DNA of 64,000 bases from Myxococcus terminator_A (GTDB lineage Bacteria; Myxococcota; Myxococcia; Myxococcales; Myxococcaceae): NCBI GenBank assembly GCA_049194865.1, contig JBLZWL010000009.1, forward strand, positions 174,670 to 238,669, read 5' to 3'. Of the stretch, positions 28,500 to 37,907 are shown piece by piece; the stretch's first letter is position 1; each line of letters starts with the position of its first letter. A program made the position numbers and the translations under genes. Below the pieces are notes generated by a model. It saw only the letters and a program-made list of their open reading frames with translations, ran no database searches and was not told the DNA's origin.

Positions 28500-30959
28500 T
28501 TGAGGCACCCCGTTCTGTCCCGCAAGTCACTGCTCCCGCTGCTGGCGGTCGTCCTGTGGTCGCTCGTGCCTGGCTCCGTCCAGGCGCAGGTGAATGGGGG
28601 TGCGCCCTCGGCGACCCCGGTTCCGAGCACCCCGGCCCCCGTTCCTGAACGTCCTCAGGACGCCCCTGTCGACGACGCCCCCGCCGACGAAGCCCCCGTG
28701 TCCGAGGATGACCTCAACCGGGTGGTGGAGGTCCGCGTCGAAGGCAACAAGCGCGTGGAGGCGGAGGCCATCCGTCGCGCCTTGCGCACCAAGGTCGGCC
28801 AGCCGCTGGCCTCCGCTCGCAGCGCCGAGGACCTCCGGGCCGTGTGGGCCCTGGGGTACTTCCAGAACGTGGAGCTGCTCGTGCAGCGGCTGCCGCGCGG
28901 TGTCGCCTACGTCGTCCGCGTCGAGGAGCGGCCCATCGTCCGGTGGGTGACGCTCCAGGGCAACGAGGAGCTGAGCCGGGATGACCTGAAGGAAGAAATC
29001 GAGGCCAAGCCCAACACCATCCTGGAGCTGGAGACCGTGCGCAACACGGTGAAGAAGATCCAGGCCAAGTACGTGGAGAAGGGCTTCTTCCTCGCCGAGG
29101 TCAAGTACCAGATCAAGCCCAACGAGGGCGGCAGCGTGGACGTGCTCATCCTCATCAACGAGCACGCCAAGGTGATGGTGAAGCAGATCACCTTCATCGG
29201 CGCGGAGAAGGTCTCTCCGGCGGAGCTGAAGGAGACGATGATCACCCGCGAGGGAGGCTACTTCTCCTTCTTCACGGGCGAGGGCACCTACCGCGAAGAG
29301 GCCTTCCAGCGCGACCTGGCCGTCATCCAGATCGCCTACTACGACCGGGGCTTCATCAACGTCAAGATCGACAAGCCCACCGTCCAGCTCAGCGCGGACA
29401 AGCGCTTCATCTACATCACCCTGCGCATCACAGAGGGCGAGCCCTACGACATCGGGAAGATCGACTTCTCCGGAGATCTGCTCTCCGACGTGTCGAAGGA
29501 GAAGATGACCGAGCTGATGAAGTCGACGCCGGGCCAGCGCTTCAACCGCTCGCAGCTGTCGCAGGACATCCTGGGCCTGTCGGACGTCTACTTCGACCGG
29601 GGCTTCGCGTACGCGAACATCAACCCCGTCACCAGCGTCAACGCGGACAACCGCACGGTGGACCTGACCTTCGACGTGCAGAAGGGCCCCCAGGTCACGA
29701 TCGAGCGCATCGACGTCATCGGCAACAGCAAGACGCGCGACAAGGTCATCCGCCGCGAGCTGCGCGTGTACGAAGGCGAGCTCTACAGCGGCACCGGTGT
29801 GCGCCGCAGCAAGGAGCGCGTCACCGCGCTGGGCTTCTTCGAGACGGTGGAAATCACCCAGCGCGCGGGAAGCACCGACGACACCATCGTCCTCCAGGTG
29901 GAGGTGAAGGAGAAGGCCACCGGCACCTTCCAGGTGGGCCTGGGCTTCTCCAACGTGGAGAACTTCATCTTCACGGCGCAGATCTCCCAGAACAACTTCC
30001 TGGGCTGGGGCCAGAGCGTCTCCGCGTCCGCGCAGATTTCAGGCCTGCGCTCGCTGGTGCAGCTGTCGTTCTATGACCCGTACTTCCTGGACACCAACTA
30101 CCTGCTGTCAGCGGAGTTCTTCCGCGTCCAGGCCGACTACGACGGCTTCATCCGCAACTCCACCGGTGGCACCATCTCCATCGGCTACCAGTTCATCGAC
30201 GACCTGCTCGGCACCGTCGGCTACACCCGTGAGTGGGTGAACGTGGAGGCGGGCTCGAACCTGGGCGCCGTGCTCCTGGCCAACCAGTTCCTGTCCGGCA
30301 CCACCAGCGCGGCGCGCCTGTCGCTGTCGTTCGACCGCCGCGACAACCGCCTGTTCCCCTCGCGCGGCTTCATCCACTACGGCTCGGTGGAGCTGGCCCC
30401 GGACTTCCTGGGCGGCACGTTCCTCTTCAACCGGTACACGGCCTACTCGCGCCTGTACTTCCCCCTGCCGCTGGGCTTCGTCTTCAAGACGAACGCCACC
30501 ATCGGCTACATCCAGCAGCTCGACTCGAACAAGCCGCTGCCCATCTCCGAGCTGTACTACGTGGGCGGTATCAACAGCGTCCGCGGCTACTACCTGCGCA
30601 GCATCAGCCCCTCGGTGAAGGTGCCCCGCTCCGGCAACCCGGACGCCACCGTCACGGACTTCCTCGTCGGCGGCAACAAGCAGCTCGTCTTCAACTTCGA
30701 GCTCGAGTTCCCCATCTTCGAGAAGGCCGGCCTGCGCGGCGTGCTCTTCTACGACGCGGGCAATGCTTTCGCCTCGAACGAACGCTTCTTCCAGGACCGA
30801 CAGGACAAGCTACCGCTGGGCCTCTTCCACTCCGCGGGCTTCGGCTTCCGCTGGTTCAGCCCCATCGGCCCGCTGCGCTTCGAGTGGGGTATCCCGCTGA
30901 CCAGGCGACCGGAAGACGACCGGATTCTGTTCGAGTTCACTATCGGCAACTTCTTCTGA
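28500..30959 (+). CDS. bamA: Outer-membrane protein assembly factor BamA
   Basis: An 819-residue Omp85 protein, the central pore of the BAM complex inserting beta-barrels into the outer membrane. It has a signal peptide (~1-27, VPGSVQAQ), a Pro/Asp-rich linker, and five POTRA repeats (~75-440; starts include VVEVRVEGNKRVEAEAIRRA, WVTLQGNEELS and ERIDVIGNSKTRDKVI). The 16-strand barrel has the L6 motif VRGYYLRSIS and ends FEFTIGNFF with a terminal Phe. The start is uncertain: TTG 28500 gives a compact signal peptide, TTG 28470 adds ten residues; neither has a clear ribosome site. It heads the bamA-skp-lpxD-fabZ-lpxA order. Confidence 0.92.
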   Translation: MRHPVLSRKSLLPLLAVVLWSLVPGSVQAQVNGGAPSATPVPSTPAPVPERPQDAPVDDAPADEAPVSEDDLNRVVEVRVEGNKRVEAEAIRRALRTKVGQPLASARSAEDLRAVWALGYFQNVELLVQRLPRGVAYVVRVEERPIVRWVTLQGNEELSRDDLKEEIEAKPNTILELETVRNTVKKIQAKYVEKGFFLAEVKYQIKPNEGGSVDVLILINEHAKVMVKQITFIGAEKVSPAELKETMITREGGYFSFFTGEGTYREEAFQRDLAVIQIAYYDRGFINVKIDKPTVQLSADKRFIYITLRITEGEPYDIGKIDFSGDLLSDVSKEKMTELMKSTPGQRFNRSQLSQDILGLSDVYFDRGFAYANINPVTSVNADNRTVDLTFDVQKGPQVTIERIDVIGNSKTRDKVIRRELRVYEGELYSGTGVRRSKERVTALGFFETVEITQRAGSTDDTIVLQVEVKEKATGTFQVGLGFSNVENFIFTAQISQNNFLGWGQSVSASAQISGLRSLVQLSFYDPYFLDTNYLLSAEFFRVQADYDGFIRNSTGGTISIGYQFIDDLLGTVGYTREWVNVEAGSNLGAVLLANQFLSGTTSAARLSLSFDRRDNRLFPSRGFIHYGSVELAPDFLGGTFLFNRYTAYSRLYFPLPLGFVFKTNATIGYIQQLDSNKPLPISELYYVGGINSVRGYYLRSISPSVKVPRSGNPDATVTDFLVGGNKQLVFNFELEFPIFEKAGLRGVLFYDAGNAFASNERFFQDRQDKLPLGLFHSAGFGFRWFSPIGPLRFEWGIPLTRRPEDDRILFEFTIGNFF

Positions 30960-31062
30960 TAAGCCGTCGTCCGTCGTCCCGGCCCCGCCCTGGCGGGAAG
31001 GGTTGAACAAGCCCGGGCGTCTGACGTCGGACCCTGTACCCTTCCCTGAGGAGCTGTTGAAC

Positions 31063-31623
31063 ATGTCGCTTCGCACCACTGTCGCGGCCATGGCCGCCGT
31101 CCTGTCGCTTGCCCTGCCGGTGGCCGCCTCGGCCGCCGATCTGAAGGTCGCCTATGTGGACCTCCAGCGCGTCCTGCTCGAGGTGGATGACGGCAAGGCC
31201 GCCAAGGCCCGCCTCCAGAAGTGGCTGGAGGGCAAGCAGAAGGAAATCGACGCCGAGCAGACCGCGCTGCGCACGGAGAAGGAGACGCTGGACAAGCAGG
31301 CCAGCGCGATGACTCCCGACGCCCGCGCCCAGAAGGAAGCGGACCTGCAGCGCAAGGTGATGGTGCTCGCCCAGAAGTGGGAGAAGAGCCGCGGCGAGGC
31401 CGCCACCAAGGAGCGCCAGGAGATGGAGCCCATCATCAACAAGATCGACCAGGTGGTGGCGTCCATCGCCCAGCGGGACGACCTGGGCATGGTGCTGGAC
31501 AAGCGTGACTCGGGCATCGTCTTCGCCAAGGCCCAGTACGACATCTCCAACGAAGTGATTCGCTCGTACAACAGCGCGAAGACGACGAAGACGACGGCGG
31601 CGAAGGACGCCCCGACGAAGTAG
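31063..31623 (+). CDS. skp: Periplasmic chaperone Skp/OmpH
   Basis: A 186-residue periplasmic holdase that shields unfolded outer-membrane proteins on their way to BamA. Signal peptide 1-24 (ending AASAAD), then LKVAYVDLQRVLLEVDDGK, the common Skp start, a long charged coiled coil (~45-130) and a closing beta segment. GAGGAG lies 9 nt before ATG 31063. It sits between bamA and lpxD as in many Gram-negatives. The Lys/Thr-rich tail is probably unstructured. Confidence 0.92.
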   Translation: MSLRTTVAAMAAVLSLALPVAASAADLKVAYVDLQRVLLEVDDGKAAKARLQKWLEGKQKEIDAEQTALRTEKETLDKQASAMTPDARAQKEADLQRKVMVLAQKWEKSRGEAATKERQEMEPIINKIDQVVASIAQRDDLGMVLDKRDSGIVFAKAQYDISNEVIRSYNSAKTTKTTAAKDAPTK

Positions 31624-31633
31624 TCGGCTCCAC

Positions 31634-32698
31634 GTGAAGACCTCCCCTGCACCCCGACGGCTCGGGGAGCTCGCCGCCCATGTCGGGGGAGAGCTCCTCG
31701 GTGACCCTGAGCAGCTCATCCACGGACTCAACGGGCTCGAGGAAGCCAGCCCGGGAGACGTGTCCTTCTACGGAAACACGCGCTACCGCCGCCAGTTCGA
31801 GGCCACCAAGGCCTCGGCCGTGCTGGTCGGCGGTGACGCTGCGCCTCGCGAGGGCGTGGCGCTGGTGCGTGTGTCCAACCCGCACCTCGCCTACGCGAAG
31901 CTGCTGCGGCTGTTTCATCCGGTCACCCGTCCCGCGCCGGGAGTCCGTCCCGGCGCGCACGTGCACCCGGAGGCCCTCATCCACCCCGAGGCCACGGTGC
32001 TCGCCGGCGCCTGTGTGGAAGCGGGCGCCCGCGTGGGCGCGCGCAGCGTGCTGTACCCCGGTGCCTATCTGGGCGAGCACGCCCGGGTGGGCGAGGACAG
32101 CGTGCTGCACCCCAACGTCACGGTGCGCGAGCGCTGCGTCATCGGCGACCGCGTCATCCTCCACGCGGCCAGCGTGGTGGGCGCGGACGGCTTCGGCTTC
32201 GCCTTCAACCCCGAGGGCGCAGAGGGGCCGGAGCACTTCAAGATTCCCCAGGTCGGCAACGTCCGTATCGAGGACGACGTCGAGGTGGGCGCCTGCACCT
32301 GCATCGACCGCGCGACGGTGGGTGAGACGGTGGTGGGGCGGGGCAGCAAGCTCGACAACCTGGTGCAGATTGCCCACAACGTGCGCATCGGCCCCATGTC
32401 GCTCATCTGCGCGCAGGCGGGCGTGTCCGGCTCGGCGGAGATTGGCACCGGCGTGGTGCTGGCCGGGCAGGTGGGCGTGGTGGGCCACATCCGCGTCGGT
32501 GATCTGGCCAAGGTCGGCGCCCAGTCCGGCGTGGCCCATGACGTCGCGGATGGTCAGGTGGTGAGTGGCAGTCCGGCGATTGCCCACCGCGAGTGGCTGC
32601 GTGCCAGCGCGGCGTCCGGGCAGGTGGCGGACTTGCTCAAGGAAATGCGGGCCCTGCGCCGCAGGGTGGAGCAGCTCGAGAAGGCGAAGGGGGAGTGA
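31634..32698 (+). CDS. lpxD: UDP-3-O-acylglucosamine N-acyltransferase LpxD
   Basis: A 354-residue enzyme adding the second (N-linked) acyl chain of lipid A to UDP-3-O-acyl-glucosamine in the cytosol. An N-terminal uridine-binding domain (~10-100, GLEEASPGDVSFYGN, YRRQFEATKASAVLV) leads into a left-handed beta-helix of hexapeptide repeats (~105-320). The catalytic His stands in NLVQIAHNVRIG near 255. A C-terminal helix is coiled-coil-like (LRRRVEQLEKAKGE). GTG 31634 starts 10 bp after skp. The stop overlaps the fabZ start (TGATG). Confidence 0.95.
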   Translation: MKTSPAPRRLGELAAHVGGELLGDPEQLIHGLNGLEEASPGDVSFYGNTRYRRQFEATKASAVLVGGDAAPREGVALVRVSNPHLAYAKLLRLFHPVTRPAPGVRPGAHVHPEALIHPEATVLAGACVEAGARVGARSVLYPGAYLGEHARVGEDSVLHPNVTVRERCVIGDRVILHAASVVGADGFGFAFNPEGAEGPEHFKIPQVGNVRIEDDVEVGACTCIDRATVGETVVGRGSKLDNLVQIAHNVRIGPMSLICAQAGVSGSAEIGTGVVLAGQVGVVGHIRVGDLAKVGAQSGVAHDVADGQVVSGSPAIAHREWLRASAASGQVADLLKEMRALRRRVEQLEKAKGE

Positions 32699-33165
32699 TG
32701 GACATCGGTGAAATCCAGAACCTGCTGCCGCATCGGTATCCGTTCCTCCTGATTGACCGGGTGGTGGAGATTGTTCCCGGCCAGAAGATCACGGCCTACA
32801 AGAACGTCACCATCAACGAGCCCTTCTTCAACGGCCATTTCCCGGGGCACCCGGTGATGCCCGGCGTGCTCATCCTGGAGGCGCTCGCCCAGGCCTCGGC
32901 CATCCTTGCGTATAAGAGCGAGAACATGGACCCGACCCAGAAGGTGACCTACCTGATGGGCGTGGACGGTGCGCGCTTCCGCAAGCCGGTGGTGCCGGGC
33001 GACAGGCTGCAGCTCCTCATCGAGGTGCTGCGACACAAGGGCGCCGTGTGGAAGACGAAGGGCACGGCGACCGTGGATGGCGTGAAGGTCGCCGAAGGCG
33101 AGTTCCTGGCCACGGTGGTGGACAAGAACAAGGACGCTGGAGCGGCAGAGGGCGCGGCGTCCTGA
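32698..33165 (+). CDS. fabZ: 3-hydroxyacyl-ACP dehydratase FabZ
   Basis: A 155-residue hot-dog-fold dehydratase of fatty-acid elongation. It has LLPHRYPFLLIDRV at the N-terminus and the active-site block FFNGHFPGHPVMPGVLILEA with catalytic His and Glu. Fatty-acid flow and lipid A compete for 3-hydroxyacyl-ACP, and the clustering with lpxD and lpxA reflects this. Start overlaps the lpxD stop by one base. Confidence 0.96.
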   Translation: MDIGEIQNLLPHRYPFLLIDRVVEIVPGQKITAYKNVTINEPFFNGHFPGHPVMPGVLILEALAQASAILAYKSENMDPTQKVTYLMGVDGARFRKPVVPGDRLQLLIEVLRHKGAVWKTKGTATVDGVKVAEGEFLATVVDKNKDAGAAEGAAS

Positions 33166-33194
33166 CCGCGAGCTGGCGAGGCAGAGGAAACGAC

Positions 33195-33971
33195 ATGGCT
33201 CAGGTTCATCCCTCCGCGGTGGTTCATCCCGATGCGCGTCTGCATGAGACGGTCGAGGTGGGGCCCTTCTCGGTCATTGGTCCCCAGGTGACGATAGGCG
33301 AGGGCTCCCGCGTGGGGCCCCACGTCGTCCTCGAGGGCCGCACCACGCTCGGCGCGCGCAACCGCATCTTCCAGTTCTCCTCGGTGGGAGCGGACCCGCA
33401 GGACTTGAAGTACGCGGGCGAGGACACCGAGCTCACGCTCGGCGACGACAACACGATTCGCGAGTTCGTCACCCTGCACAAGGGCACGGCGGGCGGCGGC
33501 GGGGCCACGCGCGTCGGCAACGGCAACCTCTTCATGGCCAACAGCCATGTGGCCCACGACTGTGTCGTCGGCGACGGCTGCCGCATCGGCAACGGGTCCG
33601 CGCTCGCGGGCCACGTGACGATGGAGGACCACGTCATCATCAGCGGCCTGGCGGCGGTGCACCAGTTCACCCGCCTGGGCAGGTTCGCCTTCATCTCCGG
33701 CGGCGCCATGGTGACCATGGACATTCCCCCGTACGCCACGGCGCAGGGGGACAGGGCGGAGCTGGTGGGGCTGAACACCGTGGGCCTGGAGCGCGGTGGC
33801 TTCTCCAAGGAGCAGATCGAGCGCATCAAGGAGGCCCACCGCATCCTGTTCCGCTCGAAGCTGGGGCTCCAGGAAGCGCTGGCGCGGCTGCGCGCGGAGC
33901 TGGCGGGCCACCCCGAGGTCGACCACCTGGTGGACTTCATCGCGCAGAGCAAGCGCGGGCTGACGCGCTAG
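33195..33971 (+). CDS. lpxA: UDP-N-acetylglucosamine O-acyltransferase LpxA
   Basis: A 258-residue enzyme for the first step of lipid A synthesis. It is a left-handed beta-helix (~1-185) with hexapeptide repeats starting VHPSAVVHPDARLHETVEVG. The catalytic His lies in FMANSHVAHDCVVG near 120, and ISGLAAVHQFTRLGRF and YATAQGDRAELVGLN are family signatures. A C-terminal helical domain is complete. AGAGGAAA lies 5 nt ahead of ATG 33195. Confidence 0.96.
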   Translation: MAQVHPSAVVHPDARLHETVEVGPFSVIGPQVTIGEGSRVGPHVVLEGRTTLGARNRIFQFSSVGADPQDLKYAGEDTELTLGDDNTIREFVTLHKGTAGGGGATRVGNGNLFMANSHVAHDCVVGDGCRIGNGSALAGHVTMEDHVIISGLAAVHQFTRLGRFAFISGGAMVTMDIPPYATAQGDRAELVGLNTVGLERGGFSKEQIERIKEAHRILFRSKLGLQEALARLRAELAGHPEVDHLVDFIAQSKRGLTR

Positions 33972-33980
33972 TCCGTGGAC

Positions 33981-34808
33981 ATGGCGCGCGAGCCTCCCGT
34001 CGTCGACAAGATTGGTCTCATCGCGGGCAACGGACAGCTTCCGCTCCTCTTCGCGCGCGCGGCGCGGGCGAGGGGGCTGGAGGTGGTGGCCGTGGCCCAT
34101 CGAGGAGAGACGGACCCTGCCCTGGCCTCGGAGGTCACCTCGCTCACCTGGGTGCGCGTGGGGCAGGTGAACCGCATCCAGAAGGCCTTCCAGTCCGCTT
34201 CCGTGAAGCAGGCGGCCATGGCGGGCGGCATCGGCCGGGTGAAGGCGCTGAAGGACGCGCGTCCGGACCTGGGCGCCATGCGCATCATCTCCCGCCTGCG
34301 CAGCTTCCGGGACGACGCGCTCTTGCGCGCCGTGGCCGCGGACTTCGAGTCGCGCGGCATCACCATCATCGCCCCCACGGACTTCCTGGGCGAGGTGCTG
34401 TGCCCCCCAGGCCACCTGGCGGGGCCGCCGCTCAGCCAGGCGCAGGAGCAGGACGTCGCGCTGGGGCGTGAGGTGGCCGTGCTGCTGGGGCAGGCGGACG
34501 TGGGTCAGACGGTGGTGGTGCACCAGGGCCACGTCCTCGCGCTGGAGGCGGTGGAGGGCACCGACGAGGCCATCCGTCGCGGAGGTCGCCTGCTGGGTGG
34601 CGCGGGCGCGGTGGTGGTGAAGCGCTGCAAGCCGCAGCAGGACCTGCGCTTCGACCTGCCCGCAGCGGGCCCCCGCACGCTGGAGGTGATGAAGGAAGTG
34701 GGCGCGAAGGTGCTGGCGCTGGAGGCCGGGCGCACCGTGCTGCTGGACGCGCCGGAGCTCTTCGCGGGCGCGCGCGCCGCGGGCATCACCCTCGTCGGCG
34801 TGCCCTGA
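33981..34808 (+). CDS. lpxI: UDP-2,3-diacylglucosamine pyrophosphatase LpxI
   Basis: A 275-residue LpxI, the enzyme that replaces LpxH in alphaproteobacteria and deltaproteobacteria; it cleaves UDP-2,3-diacylglucosamine to lipid X. Visible: KIGLIAGNGQLPLLFARAAR at the start, AGGIGRVKAL, PTDFLGEVLCPPG, and the C-terminal domain with VVVHQGHVLALEAVEGTD and VLLDAPELF, the Asp of which matches the proposed catalytic residue. ATG 33981 is chosen; GTG 33975 is also possible. lpxB, its usual next neighbour, is 3 kb away on the other strand. Confidence 0.93.
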   Translation: MAREPPVVDKIGLIAGNGQLPLLFARAARARGLEVVAVAHRGETDPALASEVTSLTWVRVGQVNRIQKAFQSASVKQAAMAGGIGRVKALKDARPDLGAMRIISRLRSFRDDALLRAVAADFESRGITIIAPTDFLGEVLCPPGHLAGPPLSQAQEQDVALGREVAVLLGQADVGQTVVVHQGHVLALEAVEGTDEAIRRGGRLLGGAGAVVVKRCKPQQDLRFDLPAAGPRTLEVMKEVGAKVLALEAGRTVLLDAPELFAGARAAGITLVGVP

Positions 34809-34846
34809 GCGTGCCTCCCCGGAGCAGGTAGGAAGCCGGAGCACGC
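34809..34846 (+). terminator. Imperfect hairpin after lpxI
   Basis: GCGTGC (34809-34814) pairs with GCACGC (34841-34846), with inner TCC/GGA and GG/CC pairs and small bulges. It starts at the base after the lpxI stop and probably ends the bamA-lpxI transcript. No T-run. Confidence 0.5.
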
Positions 34847-35022
34847 CTCCCCGGCTGCCTGCGGGAATGGGGCGCGCGCGGGTGAATTCCGTCGCGCCGG
34901 GCGCGTCTTGCTCGCGAAGCATTTCCTCGCATGGAGCATCCGCCTACCCTGTCGCGGAGGAATCCACCCATGCGGACCGCTGTTGCAGCGCGGCCCGTGA
35001 CGCCGGAGGTCGACGCCGCGCC

Positions 35023-36048
35023 ATGAATGCCCGCCTGGTACTAGTGCTCAGTCTCGTCGCCGCAACTCCGCTTCCCGCGTTCGCGGACGCCATCCGGGTG
35101 TCCCTGGAGGGCCGGGCCGCGGTGGGTGAGGCGCTCCCGGCATTGCTCGTGCACATCGACGAACCCATCGCCGGCTTCGAGCTGAAGCTGAAGCGCGGCG
35201 ACGGGAAGGTGGTCGAGGTGAAGGGCGGGGGAAAGCCAGGAATCACCCGACGCATCGAACTGGAGCAGCCCGAAGGGCGCTTCCACTACGAGGGCGAGCT
35301 GGTGGTGCGCTTCCCCAACGCCGAGTCGGGCAGCATGCCGCTGTCCTTCGACACGGAGCTCAACGGGCCGCTGCGGTTGGACGTGCGCCCGGAGGACGTG
35401 GACGTCGCGGGGCGCAAGCTTCGCTTCCAGCTCTCCCGTCCCGCGGGCCGCGTGGAGCTGACGGTGCTGATGGACACGGGAAAGAAGGCCTTCGAGGGCG
35501 AGGTGCCCTTCAAGGGTGAGCCGGGGGGCACGCCGCTTCCCCTGAGCTGGCCACCCGCCGAGGGCAGGGTGATGAAGATTTCCCTCCGAGCCTTCGACAC
35601 ATCGGACTTCTACACGGGCGTAGACCTCTTCCCGTGGCGCGTGGACATTCCTCATGAAGAGGTGAGCTTCGCTTCGGGCCGCGCGGACATTCCCGCCGCG
35701 GAGCGAGGCAAGCTGGACAGGAGCCATGCGTTGATTGCGGAGGCGCTGGCGAAATACGGCCGCTTCGCGACGGTTCGTCTGTACGTCCTGGGGCACACGG
35801 ACACGGTGGGGGCCACGGCGGACAACCGTGAGCTGTCGCTGAAGCGGGCCCGGAGCATTGCTTCGGCCTTCCGACAGCGCGGGCTGAAGGTGCCGATTTT
35901 CTACGAGGGCTTCGGGGAGGAGTCGCCAGCGGTGCGCACTCCGGACGAGACGGCGGAGGCGGGCAACCGCCGGGCCGAGTACATCATCGCGGTGGAGGAC
36001 CCGACGCTGGACGGGGCGCCCTTCTCGCCGCGGTGGAGGAAGCTGTAG
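35023..36048 (+). CDS. OmpA-family C-terminal domain protein
   Basis: A 341-residue periplasmic or outer-membrane-associated protein. Signal peptide 1-21 (ending PAFAD). Residues ~25-205 are beta-rich and unassigned. Residues ~215-330 are an OmpA-like peptidoglycan-binding domain: EVSFASGRADIPAAER, LYVLGHTDTVGATADNRELS, LKRARSIASAFRQRGL and a final AEAGNRRAEYII, with the Asp and Arg that hold meso-diaminopimelate. ATG 35023 gives a clean signal peptide; the long in-frame upstream stretch is not coding-like. It likely tethers the envelope to the wall. The pairing with the next lipoprotein suggests a two-gene unit. Confidence 0.85.
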   Translation: MNARLVLVLSLVAATPLPAFADAIRVSLEGRAAVGEALPALLVHIDEPIAGFELKLKRGDGKVVEVKGGGKPGITRRIELEQPEGRFHYEGELVVRFPNAESGSMPLSFDTELNGPLRLDVRPEDVDVAGRKLRFQLSRPAGRVELTVLMDTGKKAFEGEVPFKGEPGGTPLPLSWPPAEGRVMKISLRAFDTSDFYTGVDLFPWRVDIPHEEVSFASGRADIPAAERGKLDRSHALIAEALAKYGRFATVRLYVLGHTDTVGATADNRELSLKRARSIASAFRQRGLKVPIFYEGFGEESPAVRTPDETAEAGNRRAEYIIAVEDPTLDGAPFSPRWRKL

Positions 36049-36079
36049 CGGACGCGAAGACGTGACGAGGAGGCGACGG

Positions 36080-36538
36080 ATGGACGGATTCCAACGGTGG
36101 GCCTGGGGCGTGGTGGGTATTTCGCTCCTGGCGGGGTCGGGCTGCGCGCATCAGGCGCCGCTCGCCGTGAGGCGGGAGGTGGAAGCGGACAAGTGCACAC
36201 TGATTCAATCCGTGCTGAAGGAACCGACGCCGTCGCGCATGGTGGAGGAGATCGCCGCGCAGGGCCGCCACGAGCCCACCCCGGTGCGGGTGTACGTGCG
36301 GCGCCCCGAGCAGTCCATGCTGGAGCGCTTCTTCGAGGGGGACGAGCCCCGCTGCGGCGACGCCACCTTCAAGGTCGTCCAGGAGAGCGTCCTCGACGCG
36401 GTGGTGGTGTACCTGCAGGAGGTGCGCGAGGGCTACGCGTACGACGCGCGCCGCTCCGGGCCGGACGAGCTCACCCTGGAAGGCACGCCGCAGGGCACGT
36501 TGACTCGCGCGGGCCCCCAGTGGGTCGCGGGTAAGTGA
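36080..36538 (+). CDS. Putative lipoprotein of unknown function
   Basis: A 152-residue protein with a signal sequence and lipobox LAGSGC (Cys near 22), so probably an outer-membrane or periplasmic lipoprotein. The mature part is mixed charged with ECK-like DKCTLIQSVL and GDATFKVVQESVLDAVVVYL stretches and two further Cys that could pair. No family is recognised. AGGAGG lies 6 nt before ATG 36080, a strong site that decides the start over GTG 36062. It follows the OmpA-type gene by 31 bp and ends 1 bp from the convergent marC stop. Confidence 0.7.
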   Translation: MDGFQRWAWGVVGISLLAGSGCAHQAPLAVRREVEADKCTLIQSVLKEPTPSRMVEEIAAQGRHEPTPVRVYVRRPEQSMLERFFEGDEPRCGDATFKVVQESVLDAVVVYLQEVREGYAYDARRSGPDELTLEGTPQGTLTRAGPQWVAGK

Positions 36539-36539
36539 G

Positions 36540-37166
36540 TTACTTGAGCAATTCCTTGGCGCCGTCCGCGATGAACTGCACGGCGATGGCGGCGAGGATG
36601 AGCCCCATGACGCGCTCGACGATGGCGACTCCGGACTGACGCAGCACGCGCTGCACGAGGCCGGAGGCGCGCAGGATGAAGTAGCTGGCCACGAAGGTGA
36701 GGATGATGGCCGCCAGCACCGGAAGGGTGGCGGTCATCGAGTTGCCTCGGGCCATCAGCACCATGGCGGTGGCGATGGCCCCGGGGCCGGACAAGAGCGG
36801 AATGGCCAGCGGGACGATGGCCACGTCTTCCTTCACCGCGCCCTCCTGCTCCTCCGTGGGCGTGGTGCGCGTCGCCGAAGGCCGGGCGCGGAGCATGTCC
36901 AGCGAGGTGATGAGCAGGAGGATTCCGCCCGCGACGCGGAAGGCCCCCAGCGACACGCCGAACACCTTGAAGATGATGGTGCCGAAGAGGGCGAAGAACG
37001 TCATCAGCCCGCACGCCACCAGACACGCGCGCATCGCCGTGCGGCGGATCTTCTCCTTCGAGTCCCCGGACGTCATCGCCAGGAACAGCGGCACCACGCC
37101 GATGGGGTCCACCACGAAGAAGATGGCCGGAAGCGCGACGAGGAATTGCGCCAGGTAGACCTTCAT
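36540..37166 (-). CDS. MarC-family integral membrane protein
   Basis: A 208-residue inner-membrane protein with six hydrophobic segments, matching MarC/UPF0056. Hallmarks: FFVVDPIGVVPLFLAMT near the N-terminus, FRVAGGILLLITSLDML, and AIPLLSGPGAIATAMVLM. MarC proteins are transporter-like but of unknown substrate; the old multidrug link has not held. ATG 37166 is used; GTG 37169 directly precedes it. It is the last gene of a minus-strand group with the glycosyltransferase and lpxB, but may be separately transcribed. Confidence 0.9.
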   Translation of the reverse strand: MKVYLAQFLVALPAIFFVVDPIGVVPLFLAMTSGDSKEKIRRTAMRACLVACGLMTFFALFGTIIFKVFGVSLGAFRVAGGILLLITSLDMLRARPSATRTTPTEEQEGAVKEDVAIVPLAIPLLSGPGAIATAMVLMARGNSMTATLPVLAAIILTFVASYFILRASGLVQRVLRQSGVAIVERVMGLILAAIAVQFIADGAKELLK

Positions 37167-37185
37167 CACCGCACGCCCTTCTTCT

Positions 37186-37890
37186 CTAGACGGTGAGGCG
37201 CAGCTTCCACACCATGGTGAGCGCTTCGGCGAAGATCTTCTTGTTCATCTTCGAGTGTCCCACACGCCGGTCCTCGAAGATGATGGGAACCTCGCGCACG
37301 GTGAATCCGTTCTTCAGCGTGCGGTAGGTGAGTTCAATCTGGAACGCGTAGCCGGTGCTGTGCACGGCATTGAAGTCGATGGCCTCCAGTACCCGACGGT
37401 GGAAGCACTTGAAGCCGCCCGTCAAATCCGAGACGCCCACGCCCAGGATGGTGCGGGCGTAGAGGCTGCCGCCGCGGCTGATGACCTGCCGGCCGACGCC
37501 CCAATTCACCGTGCCGCCGCCGGTGACGTAGCGCGAGCCCAGGACCAGGTCGGCGCCTGCCTCGGCCGCGTCCAGCAGGCCGGGCAGGTAGCGCGGGTCA
37601 TGGCTGAAGTCCGCGTCCATCTCCAGGATGTACGTGTAGCCCTCTGCCAGGGCCCAGCGGAAGGCGGCGAGGTAGGCACGACCCAGGCCCTCCTTCTTCT
37701 CGCGGTGCAGGACGCGCACGCGCGGCTCCTTCGCCGCGAGCTGGTCGGCGATCTGCCCCGTGCCGTCGGGCGAGTTGTCATCGACGACGAGGATATCGAC
37801 GCGGGGGTCGGCCTTGAGCACCGCCAGGGTGATGGCCTCGATGTTTTCCCGCTCGTTGTAGGTGGGGATGCAGACCAGCGCATGGTTCAT
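37186..37890 (-). CDS. Polyprenol-phosphate mannosyltransferase-like GT2 enzyme
   Basis: A 234-residue family-2 glycosyltransferase of the dolichol-phosphate mannose synthase type. Motifs: LVCIPTYNERENIEAI at the start, ILVVDDNSPDGTGQIAD, the catalytic metal site EMDADFSHDPRYLP, and DLTGGFKCFHRRVLE. No C-terminal membrane helices are present, as in soluble Dpm1. It would load a sugar from a nucleotide donor onto a lipid phosphate at the membrane face. The ATG at 37890 is the family start; a longer open frame overlaps lpxB. It follows lpxB by 17 bp on the same strand. Confidence 0.9.
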   Translation of the reverse strand: MNHALVCIPTYNERENIEAITLAVLKADPRVDILVVDDNSPDGTGQIADQLAAKEPRVRVLHREKKEGLGRAYLAAFRWALAEGYTYILEMDADFSHDPRYLPGLLDAAEAGADLVLGSRYVTGGGTVNWGVGRQVISRGGSLYARTILGVGVSDLTGGFKCFHRRVLEAIDFNAVHSTGYAFQIELTYRTLKNGFTVREVPIIFEDRRVGHSKMNKKIFAEALTMVWKLRLTV

Positions 37891-37907
37891 GGCCGGGCCG
37901 ACATACC